Shown one piece after another: positions 39,844-50,542 of a stretch of 64,000 nt of DNA. Below the pieces are notes generated by a model. The model made no database searches. It was given only the letters and a program-made list of their open reading frames with translations, and was not told the origin of the DNA. The stretch's first letter is position 1, and each line of letters opens with the position of its first letter. Both the position numbers and the translations under genes were made by a program. Location of the stretch: contig JACKEJ010000004.1 of assembly GCA_020633055.1 (NCBI GenBank), forward strand, positions 186,001-250,000. The letters run 5' to 3'. The DNA comes from Sandaracinaceae bacterium. Lineage in GTDB: Bacteria > Myxococcota_A > Polyangia > Polyangiales > Houyiibacteriaceae.

Positions 39844-41335
39844 CGGCCCGGGCGTCCTGACGGCCACGGGGTGCGCCCGCGCGGCTGAAGCGCAGGTGGG
39901 CGTCGTCGACCCTGTCGAAGCGCAGCGCGCGCAGGTCACGCCTGTAGCTCTGCGGCAGCTGCCAGGGTGACTCGTCGCCCTGGCGCGGCAGCACGTCCTT
40001 GGCGCGCGCGACGTAGCCCGAGGCCATCTCCAACATCGGCCTGACGCCCACGCGCGCCCCGGGGTGCCGCGCCACCACCTGGTTCACGCCTTGCGCGTCC
40101 ATCCTCCCCAGCAGGCGGCACACGTACTCGGCTACCAGGTCGGCGCGCAGGGTCCACGACGCGTTGGTGTAGCCCACGGTGAGCGAGAGGTTCGGGACAC
40201 CCGCGAACATCACGCCCTTGTACGTGAGCGCCTCGTTCATGGCCTGGGGCACGCCATCCACCTCGATATCCATGCCGCCGAACAGGCGCAGCTCGAGCCC
40301 GGTGGCCGTGATGATGATGTCCGCCTCGAGCTCCTGACCGGAGGCGAGGCGCAAGCCCGTCTCGGTGAACGTCTCGATGTGGTCCGTGACCACCGACACG
40401 CGCCCCTCGCGGATGGCCGTGAACATGTCGCCGTCGGGCACGGCGCACATGCGCTCGTCCCACGGCTTGTAGCGCGGCGTGAAGTGCCGCATGGAGGAGG
40501 CACCGGCGAGCTGCTTCTGCACACCCGCCAGCAGCGCCTTCCTGGCGATCCCGGGCGCGCGTTTGCTGCCCTGGTAGACCGCCGCCTGGGCGGAGAAGAA
40601 GGCCAGGCGCGCCGCCTGATGCACCACCTGGTCGGGGAGGAAGCGCCGCAGCCAGGGGGAGATGCGGTCCGCCCGCGGCACGCTGAGGAGATACGTCGGC
40701 GAGCGCTGCAGCATGGTCACGTGCGCGGCCTTGTCGGCCATCGAGGGGACCAGCGTGATGGCCGTGGCGCCCGAACCGATGACCACCACGCGTTTGCCCG
40801 TGTAGTCCAGGTCCTCGGGCCAGAATTGCGGGTGGACGATCTGCCCTTGGAAGCGGTCACGCCCCTCGAACTTCGGCGTGAAGCCTTGGTCGTAGCTGTA
40901 GTAGCCCGAGCACATCATCAGGAAGTTGCAGCGCAGCGTGACGTCACGCGTGCCTTGGTCGTCGGTGTGTGTCGCGCGCACCGTCCAGCGCGCGGTCTCG
41001 CTCGACCATGACGCGTGGGTGACCTTGTGGCCGAAGCGGATGTGCTGGTCGATGCCGGCCTCGCGCGCGGTCTCCTCGACATAGGACCGGATGAGGGACC
41101 CGTCGGCGATGGTCTGGGTGCTCTTCCAAGGCTTGAACTTGTACCCGAGCGTGTACATGTCCGTGTCCGAGCGCACCCCGGGGTAGCGGAACAGGTCCCA
41201 GGTGCCGCCCATGCGCTGCCGCCCCTCGAGCAACGCGAAGGTCTTGCCGGGGCACTTGTCACGCAGGTGCCAGGCGGCTCCCACGCCAGACAGGCCCGCA
41301 CCCACGATCAGCACATCCACGTCGTCGTTGTTCAT
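39800..41335 (-). CDS. Flavin-containing monooxygenase, Baeyer-Villiger (EthA-like)
   Basis: 511 residues with a good AAAGGA ribosome site before ATG 41335. FAD site GAGLSGVGAAWHL near the start, GGTWDLFRYPGVRSDTDMYTLGYKFKPW (the hallmark GTWD..RYPG..), the Baeyer-Villiger fingerprint-like FQGQIVHPQFWPEDLDYTGKRV, then an NADPH site GSGATAITLVPSMA. TATGLELRLFGGMDIEVDG and NLSLTVGYTNASWTLRADL follow. These enzymes insert oxygen next to ketones or oxidise sulfur; EthA of mycobacteria is the best known relative. The soluble enzyme is about the standard length. The last 15 codons lie antisense to the end of the PDZ gene. Confidence 0.9.
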   Translation of the reverse strand: MNNDDVDVLIVGAGLSGVGAAWHLRDKCPGKTFALLEGRQRMGGTWDLFRYPGVRSDTDMYTLGYKFKPWKSTQTIADGSLIRSYVEETAREAGIDQHIRFGHKVTHASWSSETARWTVRATHTDDQGTRDVTLRCNFLMMCSGYYSYDQGFTPKFEGRDRFQGQIVHPQFWPEDLDYTGKRVVVIGSGATAITLVPSMADKAAHVTMLQRSPTYLLSVPRADRISPWLRRFLPDQVVHQAARLAFFSAQAAVYQGSKRAPGIARKALLAGVQKQLAGASSMRHFTPRYKPWDERMCAVPDGDMFTAIREGRVSVVTDHIETFTETGLRLASGQELEADIIITATGLELRLFGGMDIEVDGVPQAMNEALTYKGVMFAGVPNLSLTVGYTNASWTLRADLVAEYVCRLLGRMDAQGVNQVVARHPGARVGVRPMLEMASGYVARAKDVLPRQGDESPWQLPQSYRRDLRALRFDRVDDAHLRFSRAGAPRGRQDARAATRARETGPALNVG

Positions 41336-41449
41336 CAGCGTTCCTTTCGCTCCCGGTCAGCATGCCAAGGGCGGCCCGCGGAGGGCACGGCGTGAGCGGC
41401 CAAGTTCTGGTCGTTTCGGGCCAGCCCCGCCCCCAACCGCGCGCACCCC

Positions 41450-41848
41450 TCAGGCGGCGCTGCGCGAAAGCGAGCGCACCCAAGCCAGCCCCTCGGCCGG
41501 CGTGGCGCACACCAAGTGCGGCATCGGGAAGGGTCGCACCCACAGGATGGCCGTGAGCACCCCGCGCTGGAGCGCGTTGGACAGCACGATGGCCTGTCCG
41601 CTCACGGTCTCGGCGAGCAGCGCGCTGTGGTCCTCGAGGAACTGCGCCATGCGCCTGCGCTCCTTGGCCCCGGGGGGCTGTGAGTTGCGGCCGTCGACCA
41701 CGATGCCGATCTTGACGCCCGACTGCTTCGCGCCACGCATCGAGCTCAGCAGCCGCTCGTGGTAGCGCTCGTACTCGTCCGCATCGACGTTACCCGTGAT
41801 GGTGATCAGCACGTTGGGGTGGATGGAGTCGTCGAAGTAGATGGGCAT
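41450..41848 (-). CDS. SpoIIAA/STAS-like small protein (paralogue of 6172-6561)
   Basis: 132 residues from ATG 41848 (MPIYFDDSIHPNVLITITG). The sequence follows a STAS/SpoIIAA-like order: strand (VLITITGNVDADEYERYHERLLSSM), strand (VKIGIVVDGRNSQPPGAKERRRMAQFL), strand (GQAIVLSNALQRGVLTAILWV) and a terminal helix (ATPAEGLAWVRSL). It shares its second half with the protein at 6172-6561: a hydrophobic strand, RGVLTAILWV and the closing AT..E.LAW helix. No phosphorylatable Ser of the classical anti-anti-sigma type is certain. Single gene upstream of the monooxygenase on the same strand, separated by 114 bases. Role unknown. Confidence 0.62.
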   Translation of the reverse strand: MPIYFDDSIHPNVLITITGNVDADEYERYHERLLSSMRGAKQSGVKIGIVVDGRNSQPPGAKERRRMAQFLEDHSALLAETVSGQAIVLSNALQRGVLTAILWVRPFPMPHLVCATPAEGLAWVRSLSRSAA

Positions 41849-41954
41849 ACGTGTTCTGGCCAGGGCTCGCACCCCCGCGCACGCAGCCCCAGGATACCCG
41901 TTCTTGCGGCGTTCGTCTCGGGGCCAGACGGTCGCACGAGATGCGCTTGCCCGA

Positions 41955-42854
41955 TCAGTTGCTCAGGCCGAACCAGGGGATGAGCATCAGCGCGGGGAAC
42001 CCGGCCGGCGCAGGGGGCGCTGCTCCGCAGCGCGCGCCCGGTCCGAAGTCACCTTCGTAAGACAAGCGGATGTCGCTTCCCCTCGACCGGATGGAAGACA
42101 CGCGTCCCTGGCCGTCGTGGACGACGTCGTCCGTCATGCGCTCCGCGCCGCTCTCGTCGCGAACGACGACGCTCGTCACGAGACCGGTAGGTGCGTAGCG
42201 GAACTCCTGTCGCATGGACCCCAGCTCGCCATGAGCCTTCTCGAGCATCACGACGCGACCGTCTTCGTCGTAGCTGACGCTGCCGGCCTCGTCGGGTACA
42301 TCGTCGTTCGCGGCTTCGCAACGGTAGGTCTCGAACCGTCCCGCGGCGTCGTAACCAAGCGAACACGCCCTCTCGCCGACGTCAGCGAGTTGGCGTGCGG
42401 CACCCACCAAGCGCCCCATCGCATCGTAGGAGAACGTCCAGCTCTCCCGCTCGCGACCATCCTCGGCGCCGAGCATCGTCCGCGACACGAGGCGCCCGTC
42501 GTCACCGTACGTGAAGTGCTGCACCCACGCGGGGCTCCCCTGCAGAGTCCCGTCGATTCGGGCCAAGCGTCCCTCGGCGTCATAGGCGTACAGGAGTGTC
42601 GCGCCCATGGCCGACACCTCGCTGGACACCAAGCGCCCGCTCTCGTACGCGTAGACGAGGTCGTTACCCGATGGGTGGGCCACGACGCACCGTCCGTGCA
42701 TGGGGTCTGCGTGGCCAGTCAACGCCGCGAGGGGCGCGACCAGCACCGCTTGCGCGCTCCGAGATCCCGAGGGGGAAGGTGCACATCCCGCCAACGCCGA
42801 GTGGAGTAGGATTGCGACGAAGAAACACGGACGAATTGGTGACCTAGTGTGCAT
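41955..42854 (-). CDS. Small YD-repeat (RHS-like) lipoprotein
   Basis: 299 residues from ATG 42854. Signal FFVAILLHSALAGC gives a lipobox (LAGC). The mature part is built of six to eight YD-type repeats: LVYAYESGRLVSSEV, LLYAYDAEGRLARIDGT, HFTYGDDGRLVSRTM, FSYDAMGRLVGAARQ, LGYDAAGRFETYR and SVSYDEDGRVVMLEK. RHS/YD proteins are normally 1000-2000 residues and form cocoon-like shells around a C-terminal toxin; this one has only the repeat shell and ends without a toxin domain or the conserved core region. It is divergent from frmA. It could be a surface protein in its own right. Confidence 0.82.
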   Translation of the reverse strand: MHTRSPIRPCFFVAILLHSALAGCAPSPSGSRSAQAVLVAPLAALTGHADPMHGRCVVAHPSGNDLVYAYESGRLVSSEVSAMGATLLYAYDAEGRLARIDGTLQGSPAWVQHFTYGDDGRLVSRTMLGAEDGRERESWTFSYDAMGRLVGAARQLADVGERACSLGYDAAGRFETYRCEAANDDVPDEAGSVSYDEDGRVVMLEKAHGELGSMRQEFRYAPTGLVTSVVVRDESGAERMTDDVVHDGQGRVSSIRSRGSDIRLSYEGDFGPGARCGAAPPAPAGFPALMLIPWFGLSN

Positions 42855-42919
42855 GCGTGAAGGTTGTCCGTGTTCGCCGAGGCTGTCGAGAGCAACACGG
42901 CGGATGCGTCCGCGCGCTG

Positions 42920-42928
42920 TGCTAGTGT
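42920..42928 (+). promoter_or_regulatory. Extended -10 (TGCTAGTGT) upstream of frmA
   Basis: TGC then TAGTGT (42923-42928). Transcription would begin near 42935, just before the hairpin 42936-42963, so the hairpin lies at the very 5' end of the frmA leader. Confidence 0.5.
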
Positions 42929-42935
42929 CCAACCC

Positions 42936-42967
42936 CCGCCGAGTGCAGCGTCGCGCTCGGCGGTTTT
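42936..42967 (+). terminator. Hairpin plus T-run in the frmA leader (attenuator-like)
   Basis: CCGCCGAG (42936-42943), a 12-base loop, CTCGGCGG (42956-42963), then TTTT. This has the form of an intrinsic terminator but lies between the frmA promoter and its start codon at 42988. The gene on the other side is divergent, so no upstream transcript needs ending. Regulation by attenuation or a protein-binding leader is inferred. Confidence 0.5.
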
Positions 42968-42987
42968 CTGAACCCACGAGGACCCCC

Positions 42988-44106
<1,119 letters not shown>

Positions 44107-44128
44107 GCGCGAGAGCCCACGGAGCCGC

Positions 44129-44959
44129 ATGGAACGCATCGAGTCCCACAAGCAGTTCGGAGGCGTGCAGGAGGTCTACCAGCACACGTCCGAGTCCCTC
44201 GGCGGCGACGCGCGCGTGGGCGTCTACCTGCCGCCCCAGGCGGCGGCGGGCCCCTGCCCGGTGCTGTACTTCCTGGCCGGTCTGACCTGCACCGAGCAGA
44301 ACTTCATCACCAAGGCGGGGGCACAGCGCTTCGCGGCCGAGCACGGCATCATCCTCGTGGCACCGGACACCAGCCCGCGCGGCAAGGGCGTGCCCGACGA
44401 CGACGCCTACGACCTCGGGCAGGGCGCGGGTTTCTACCTGAACGCCACGCAGGAGCCGTGGGCCACGCACTTTCACATGTACGACTACGTCGCGCAGGAG
44501 CTGCCCGCGTGGGTGGCGGCGAACTTCCCGGTGAGCGACCGGCGCGCGATCATGGGGCACTCCATGGGCGGCCACGGCGCGCTCGTGGTCGCACTGAAGA
44601 ACCCGGGCATGTTCCGGAGCGCATCGGCCTTTGCGCCCATCGTCGCGCCCACGCAGGTCCCGTGGGGCCACAAGGCCTTCACAGCGTACTTGGGCGAGGA
44701 CACGGCGCTGTGGAGGGAGTGGGACACGTGCGAGTTGGTCGCGACCGCGACCGAGAAGGTGCCGCTCTTGGTGGATCAGGGCACGGCCGACAACTTCCTC
44801 GACGCGCAGCTGCAGCCCGAGCGCCTCACGGCCGCGTGCGAGCGCGCGCAACACCCGCTGACGCTGCGCATGCAAGAGGGCTACGACCACAGCTACTACT
44901 TCATCAGCTCGTTCGTGGGCGACCACGTCGCGTTCCACGCGCAGCACCTGCGGGGCTGA
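44129..44959 (+). CDS. frmB: S-formylglutathione hydrolase
   Basis: 276 residues. Cleaves S-formylglutathione to formate and glutathione, the second step after frmA. Esterase-D family signatures: PVLYFLAGLTCTEQNFITKAGAQRFAAEHG and VAPDTSPRG, then the nucleophile Ser145 in GHSMGGHGAL. The acid is Asp in LVDQGTADNFLD and the base is His in GYDHSYYFISSFVGDH. A GGAG ribosome site precedes ATG 44129, 22 bases after frmA, so both are expressed from one transcript. The pair implies that this organism uses glutathione rather than mycothiol for formaldehyde. Confidence 0.95.
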   Translation: MERIESHKQFGGVQEVYQHTSESLGGDARVGVYLPPQAAAGPCPVLYFLAGLTCTEQNFITKAGAQRFAAEHGIILVAPDTSPRGKGVPDDDAYDLGQGAGFYLNATQEPWATHFHMYDYVAQELPAWVAANFPVSDRRAIMGHSMGGHGALVVALKNPGMFRSASAFAPIVAPTQVPWGHKAFTAYLGEDTALWREWDTCELVATATEKVPLLVDQGTADNFLDAQLQPERLTAACERAQHPLTLRMQEGYDHSYYFISSFVGDHVAFHAQHLRG

Positions 44960-44994
44960 CCGTCTCGGGATGGACGCCGAGCGCGCCGTCGACT

Positions 44995-46119
44995 ATGACG
45001 GTATCGGTGTCCACCGCACGAACCCACCAGCGAAGCACCCGCCACTCCGCATCCACTCGGCTCGCCGCCTCCCTCGCGGCCCTGACCCTCGCCTTGTGCG
45101 CGGGCTGCGGTGACGACGAAGCCAACCCCGCCGCGGCGCTCGGCGAACCCGACGTGTCCGGCTGGGACAGTACGGCGGCCCTCACCCTCTCCCCCGGCAC
45201 GCCCCCGAGTGGCTTCGAAGACCTCGACGCCACCTACTACGACGGCGTCCCCTGCGGCCCGTTCGCGGAGACCGTCGTGGACCTCTTCGTGCCCACGGGT
45301 CTCACGGCCCCCGCCCCCCTGGTGCTGTTCTTCCATGGCGGCGGGTTCACCGGCGGCTCGCGCACCAACGCCTACGGGGGTAGCGTCGGCGACGACCTGC
45401 GCGCCCTGGTGGACGCGGGCGTCATCTACGGCACCGCCGACTACCGCCTGCTGCAAGAGCCCGACGCCGAGGGCGTGATCAAGCCCATGCACGACGGACA
45501 GGTGTGCCTGCAGTACCTGCGCCTGCACGCGGAGGAGCTGGGGCTGGACCCCACGCGCGTGGTGGTCATGGGCGTCTCGGCCGGCGCCGGCTTGAGCCTG
45601 TGGCTGGGCACGGCCAGCGAGCTCGCCGTCCGGAACCACCCGGAGCCCGTGCTGCGAGAGTCCACGCGGGTCAGCGGGGTGGTCGCGCTCGAGACGCAGG
45701 CCACGTACGACCTGGGGCGCTGGGACACCGACGTGTTCGTGGAGTACAACTTCGACCTCCTGGGCCTGGCCGCCGCCATCGGCCTCGACGGAAGGCTGCT
45801 CGCGTTCTACGGCATCACCGAGCTCGAGGACTTCGACTCGCCGGAGACGCTGCGCTACCGCGCCGCCGTCGACATGCTGGGCCTGATGAGCCACGACGAC
45901 CCGCCGATCTTCGTACGCAACGAGAACACCCCCGTGTCGCGCCCGCTCACGCCCGACGTGGCGTTCCACCACCCGGACCACGCACGCGCCGTGCACGACC
46001 GCGCCGTCGAGGTGGGCGTCCCCGTGGTGGCGTACGCCCATGGGCGCGACCTGGTGGACCCGAGCGGCGAGACGGTGGTGGACTTCTCGCTGCGTGTGCT
46101 GGACGTCCAGGCCCCCTGA
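44995..46119 (+). CDS. Alpha/beta-hydrolase lipoprotein (carboxylesterase/HSL-like)
   Basis: 374 residues. Signal RLAASLAALTLALCAGC ends in a lipobox; the mature start CGDDEANPAA has Asp-Asp after Cys, often an inner-membrane or surface sorting context. The fold shows the hormone-sensitive-lipase-like oxyanion motif FFHGGGFTGGSRTN, then TADYRLL, the nucleophile Ser in GVSAGAGLSLWLG and a late VVAYAHGRD with the candidate His. ATG 44995 is used; GTG 45007 is an alternative. It lies 35 bases after frmB and may read through from it, but its substrate is unrelated as far as sequence shows. Confidence 0.82.
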   Translation: MTVSVSTARTHQRSTRHSASTRLAASLAALTLALCAGCGDDEANPAAALGEPDVSGWDSTAALTLSPGTPPSGFEDLDATYYDGVPCGPFAETVVDLFVPTGLTAPAPLVLFFHGGGFTGGSRTNAYGGSVGDDLRALVDAGVIYGTADYRLLQEPDAEGVIKPMHDGQVCLQYLRLHAEELGLDPTRVVVMGVSAGAGLSLWLGTASELAVRNHPEPVLRESTRVSGVVALETQATYDLGRWDTDVFVEYNFDLLGLAAAIGLDGRLLAFYGITELEDFDSPETLRYRAAVDMLGLMSHDDPPIFVRNENTPVSRPLTPDVAFHHPDHARAVHDRAVEVGVPVVAYAHGRDLVDPSGETVVDFSLRVLDVQAP

Positions 46120-46193
46120 GGGGGCTCACGTCGCGGCCGCCGCGTGACCCGCGTCCGCATCGCAGCGCGCGACCAGCGCGCACGGCGCGTCGG

Positions 46194-47396
46194 TCACGGG
46201 CGCCGTGTGACCAGCGCGCCGTCGTGGATGCTGTCGCCGGGGTGGACGATGACCACGTCTCCCTCGTGCAGGCCACTCTGCACCTCGGCCGCGTCGGGGT
46301 TCTCGAGGCCCAGGGTGAGCGCGACCTTACGGGCCACGCCGTCGCGCACCACGTAGGCGGCCCACCCGTCACCGTCACGGAAGAGCGCGCTCGACGGAAC
46401 GCGGAGCACGTCGTCCGCCGCGTCGACCTCGATGCGGGCTTCCACGCGGTAGCCGTCTGCCAGCCCGGCGCGCGCCTCGGGGGTGTCCTGCAGCTCGATC
46501 ACCACGCGCACGCGCTGCTCCTCCACGCCCAGCGCGCTGCGCGTCGTGAACGCCGAGGGTTCCTTCACGCGCACCCGCCCGTGCAGGCTGCCCTCGCCGC
46601 CCCAGCGCACCAGCTCGACCGAGTCGCCGACCTCGACGGCGACGGCCTCCGTGGTGAGCACGTCCACGACCACCTCGAGCCGCCGGGGGTCGCCGATCTC
46701 GAGCAGCGGCTGACCCGCCTGCACCACGCCCGCGCTCTCGGCGAAGACGCGGAGTACCACGCCCTCCACGGGCGACAGCAACGGCAAGACGTCTCCGTCC
46801 GTGCCCTCACGGCTGAGGGAGGCACGCACCACGCGCACCTCGTGGTCGGCCACGCGCGCGGCGAAGCGGGCGCTCGATAGCGCCTCCTGGGCGCTCGTCG
46901 CTTCGTAGTGAGCGCGGTCCACGACGGCGCGCGCCACGCCGCCAGAGTTCACGAGGCCATCCACGCGGGCCTGCTCGCGCTCCGCGAACTGCGCGGCCGT
47001 CTCGGCGCGTGCGACCTCGGCCCGCACGCGCGCTTGGCTCGCGACCGCCGCGGCCAGGCTGGCCTCGGCCTGAGCCCGCGCACGGGGGTCCAAGAGGCCC
47101 ACCTCCATGGCGTTCAGGTGCGCCACCACGTCGTCCGCGGCGACCGCGTCCCCGGGCTCGAGGGCGATGCGCGCGAGCGAGCCCGCGATGGGCGCCGACA
47201 CGGTGTAGCGGTCGCTGACCCGCGTGCGCCCGTCGTCCTCGACCACGACCACCAGCCGCCCCTGCGTGACCAGCGCCGTATCGACGGGCTGTGGCTTGGG
47301 CTGCGAGGCCGTGTAGACGGCGGCCACGAAGCCTACGGCGAGCAGCGCGTAGACGAGGTAGCGGAGGTTGCGGCGGAGGCTTGCGCGTTCACTCAT
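46194..47396 (-). CDS. HlyD/MFP-family efflux periplasmic adaptor
   Basis: 400 residues. An N-terminal membrane anchor (NLRYLVYALLAVGFVAAVYTAS) is followed by the biotinyl-lipoyl-like strand TVSAPIAGSLARIALEPGDAVAADDVVAHLN. A coiled-coil hairpin of about 110 residues (QAEASLAAAVASQARVRAEVARAETAAQFAEREQ) comes next. The second lipoyl half is LLSPVEGVVLRVFAESAGVVQAGQPLLEIGD, and a beta-barrel and membrane-proximal domain complete the adaptor. Such proteins link an inner-membrane ABC or RND exporter to an outer-membrane channel. It is the last gene of the photolyase-ABC operon, starting four bases after the permease stop. No outer-membrane channel gene is present. Confidence 0.92.
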   Translation of the reverse strand: MSERASLRRNLRYLVYALLAVGFVAAVYTASQPKPQPVDTALVTQGRLVVVVEDDGRTRVSDRYTVSAPIAGSLARIALEPGDAVAADDVVAHLNAMEVGLLDPRARAQAEASLAAAVASQARVRAEVARAETAAQFAEREQARVDGLVNSGGVARAVVDRAHYEATSAQEALSSARFAARVADHEVRVVRASLSREGTDGDVLPLLSPVEGVVLRVFAESAGVVQAGQPLLEIGDPRRLEVVVDVLTTEAVAVEVGDSVELVRWGGEGSLHGRVRVKEPSAFTTRSALGVEEQRVRVVIELQDTPEARAGLADGYRVEARIEVDAADDVLRVPSSALFRDGDGWAAYVVRDGVARKVALTLGLENPDAAEVQSGLHEGDVVIVHPGDSIHDGALVTRRP

Positions 47397-47400
47397 GGGG

Positions 47401-49767
47401 TCATTCCCTTGTCTTCAGCGTGCCGATCAGGTCGAGCGAGTCGAGCCGACGGCGGACGATGTAGCCCGCCACGAGCGAGGCCACCACAGTGACCACGGCG
47501 GCCGTGGCGTAGCTTCCGGAGTCGATCACGGCGGGCATGCGGAAGGCCTCGGGGTCCACGTTGGACATCATGCCGTCCAACATCTTGCGCCCCAGCCACA
47601 GCCCGAAGGGCAACGCGAGGCCCACCTGCAGCGTCAGCTCGCCCAGCAGCACCGCGCCGATCTCGGCCTTGGTGAACCCGAGGATGCGCATGGAGGCTAG
47701 GTCGCGCTGACGCGCGTTGAGCGTGATGCGCGCGTTGTTGTAGACCACGCCGATGGTGATGGCCGCCGCGAAGAGGGCGATGACCAGCGCAAACACGTCC
47801 ATCGAGCGGCCGCTCTGCTCGGCGAACTGCCGGATGGCGCGCTTGGCATTGCCCGACGAGCCCACCAACGGCAGCTCGTCGACGCGCGCCTGGACGCTCC
47901 CTTCGAGGCGGGCGTCCACGGAGAGCAGGACCTGGTCGATGGTCACCGGCTCGCGCAGCAGGCGGTGCAGCTCCGCCAGGCTCATGTGGCCCGCCATGCC
48001 CATCGCCTCGCTCACCACGCCCGCGACCGGAATGTCGAGTGTGCGCCGCGCGCCCGTCAGCGTGCGCACCCGCACGTGCTCTCCCGGTGCCACGCCCAGG
48101 CGCTCGGCGAGGATGTCGGTCAGGATCACGCCGTGACGCGGGATGGGCTGCTCGTGCCCTGCCAGGTCACGCAGCGGCCGCAGCCGGTGCGGGTCGGGGT
48201 AGCCGTTGATGACCGCCGCCCGCATGCGCGGCCCGGCCTCGAAGCGCACGGGCAGGGCGCGCATCCCCTCCGCGCGTCGCACACCTTCGATCGCGCGGAA
48301 CGTCGAGAGCTCGGCCTGCGGCACGGGCGAACGCAGGATCACGGTGAGGTCCTCGCGCTGCACGGCGGGCAGCATCTGGTCGATGAGCACCTTCATCGAG
48401 TCGGTGATGGACGCGCCAAGCACCAGCAGCCCGACGGAGAGGGCGATGCCCATCACGCTCAGCACGGTGCGCACGGGCTGCCGCACCAGCTCACGTGTGA
48501 CCATCCGCAGCGAGGGCGACACCACGCGGCGCACCCACATGGGCAGCTGCTGTCCGCCGCGATAGGTGGGAGGCGTCGCGGGGCGCATCGCCTCGGCCGG
48601 GGTCATGCGCAGGATGCCGCGCACCGCGCCGAGCCCGCCCACGACACCGGACGCGAGCGCCGTCACGATGGCCATGCCGGCGATGTCCCGGGGGATGGCG
48701 AAGGCGAGGCGCGGCAGGTGATAGAAGCCGAGGTACAGCTCCGTCAGGAGGTCGCCCATCAGCGCGCCGAGCAGCAGGCCGAAGACCGCGCCCAGCGCGA
48801 CGATCACGATCACCAGCTCGAGGTAGTGCCAGGCGATGCTCAGGTCGCGGTAGCCCACCGCCTTGAGGGTGGCGACGATGCCGCGCTGCAGCGCGACGAT
48901 GCGCGCGAGCACCACGTTCAGCAGGAAGGCCGCCACGGCCAGGAACAGGAACGGCGCGAAGTTGGCCATGCCCTCGAGCTGCGTGAGCTCTTGGTCCAGG
49001 TAAAAGTGCGAGGGCTGGCGTGCGAGGCCGTAGGCGCCAGGCGTGCCGTAGGGGTCGAGCAGGCGGTCGACGGCGTCGATGACCGCGGCGGGGCTCTGGT
49101 GCGCCTGCAGCTCGAGCACCACGTCGTTGAAGGCCCCCTCGAGCCCCGTGACCGCTGCCAACGCAGGCCGCGGCATCCAGATGACCGCGAAGCGCGCGTC
49201 GTCGGGCGCGAAGCTGCCCGCCTGCACCGCGAAGACCCACTCCGGCGAGGTGCCGAGGCCGACGACGCGCAGCGTGCGCTCCTGCCCTTCGATCACGACC
49301 GTGAGCGGCGCCCCAGGATGAAGCCTATGCGCGTTCGCGAAGGCCTCGAGCAACAGCACCTCGTCGTCGTGCCCCGGGCGCGGACGTCGGCCGCGGACCA
49401 GCCGCACGGCGCCCAGCCGCGCGTCCCCGTCGCGCGGGATGGACACGGCGACTCCGTCGGCCGGGCTGCGCAGGCTCGGCATGGGGACACGCACGCTGGT
49501 GGTGATGCGCGTCTGCACGCGGCTCACGCCGGGCAGCTCCGTCAGGCGTGGGGTGACGCTCTCCGGTACGCGCTCGGCGCTCGCGAAGACGTCCCCCATG
49601 CGCTGCGCGCCGTAGTAGTGCGTGCGTGCGCTCACGAGCGCGCGGTGCGTCCCGGCCAAGCTGACGAAGGCGCTCACCCCGCAAGCGACCACGACCGCGA
49701 TGGTGAGGATCGGCCCGCGCAGGTCGCGCAGGTCACGCAGCAGCTTGCGGTGCAGGGGACCGATCAC
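47401..49767 (-). CDS. ABC transporter permease with two FtsX domains (LolE/MacB-like)
   Basis: 788 residues. It starts with DLRDLRGPILTIAVVVACGVSAFVSLAG, the first membrane helix of long FtsX permeases. A periplasmic domain follows, then LFLAVAAFLLNVVLARIVALQRGIVATLKAVGYRDLSIAWHYLELVIVIVALGAVFGLLLGALMG, the FtsX core with the motif for interaction with the ATPase. A second half repeats the pattern (LVRQPVRTVLSVMGIALSVGLLVLGAS and RDLASMRILGFTKAEIGAVLLGELTLQVGLALPFGLWLG). These permeases transport lipids, antibiotics or peptides out of the inner membrane by mechanotransmission rather than through a classic channel. Substrate unknown. Confidence 0.92.
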   Translation of the reverse strand: MIGPLHRKLLRDLRDLRGPILTIAVVVACGVSAFVSLAGTHRALVSARTHYYGAQRMGDVFASAERVPESVTPRLTELPGVSRVQTRITTSVRVPMPSLRSPADGVAVSIPRDGDARLGAVRLVRGRRPRPGHDDEVLLLEAFANAHRLHPGAPLTVVIEGQERTLRVVGLGTSPEWVFAVQAGSFAPDDARFAVIWMPRPALAAVTGLEGAFNDVVLELQAHQSPAAVIDAVDRLLDPYGTPGAYGLARQPSHFYLDQELTQLEGMANFAPFLFLAVAAFLLNVVLARIVALQRGIVATLKAVGYRDLSIAWHYLELVIVIVALGAVFGLLLGALMGDLLTELYLGFYHLPRLAFAIPRDIAGMAIVTALASGVVGGLGAVRGILRMTPAEAMRPATPPTYRGGQQLPMWVRRVVSPSLRMVTRELVRQPVRTVLSVMGIALSVGLLVLGASITDSMKVLIDQMLPAVQREDLTVILRSPVPQAELSTFRAIEGVRRAEGMRALPVRFEAGPRMRAAVINGYPDPHRLRPLRDLAGHEQPIPRHGVILTDILAERLGVAPGEHVRVRTLTGARRTLDIPVAGVVSEAMGMAGHMSLAELHRLLREPVTIDQVLLSVDARLEGSVQARVDELPLVGSSGNAKRAIRQFAEQSGRSMDVFALVIALFAAAITIGVVYNNARITLNARQRDLASMRILGFTKAEIGAVLLGELTLQVGLALPFGLWLGRKMLDGMMSNVDPEAFRMPAVIDSGSYATAAVVTVVASLVAGYIVRRRLDSLDLIGTLKTRE

Positions 49768-49798
49768 GCGGCGCGTCCCTCCTGCCGTTCGCGCGCAG

Positions 49799-50538
<740 letters not shown>

Positions 50539-50542
<4 letters not shown>

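Noticed and set aside
48491..49240. Minus-strand frame inside the FtsX permease
   Set aside because: Out-of-frame shadow on the same strand; low-complexity Arg/Ala/Gly content.
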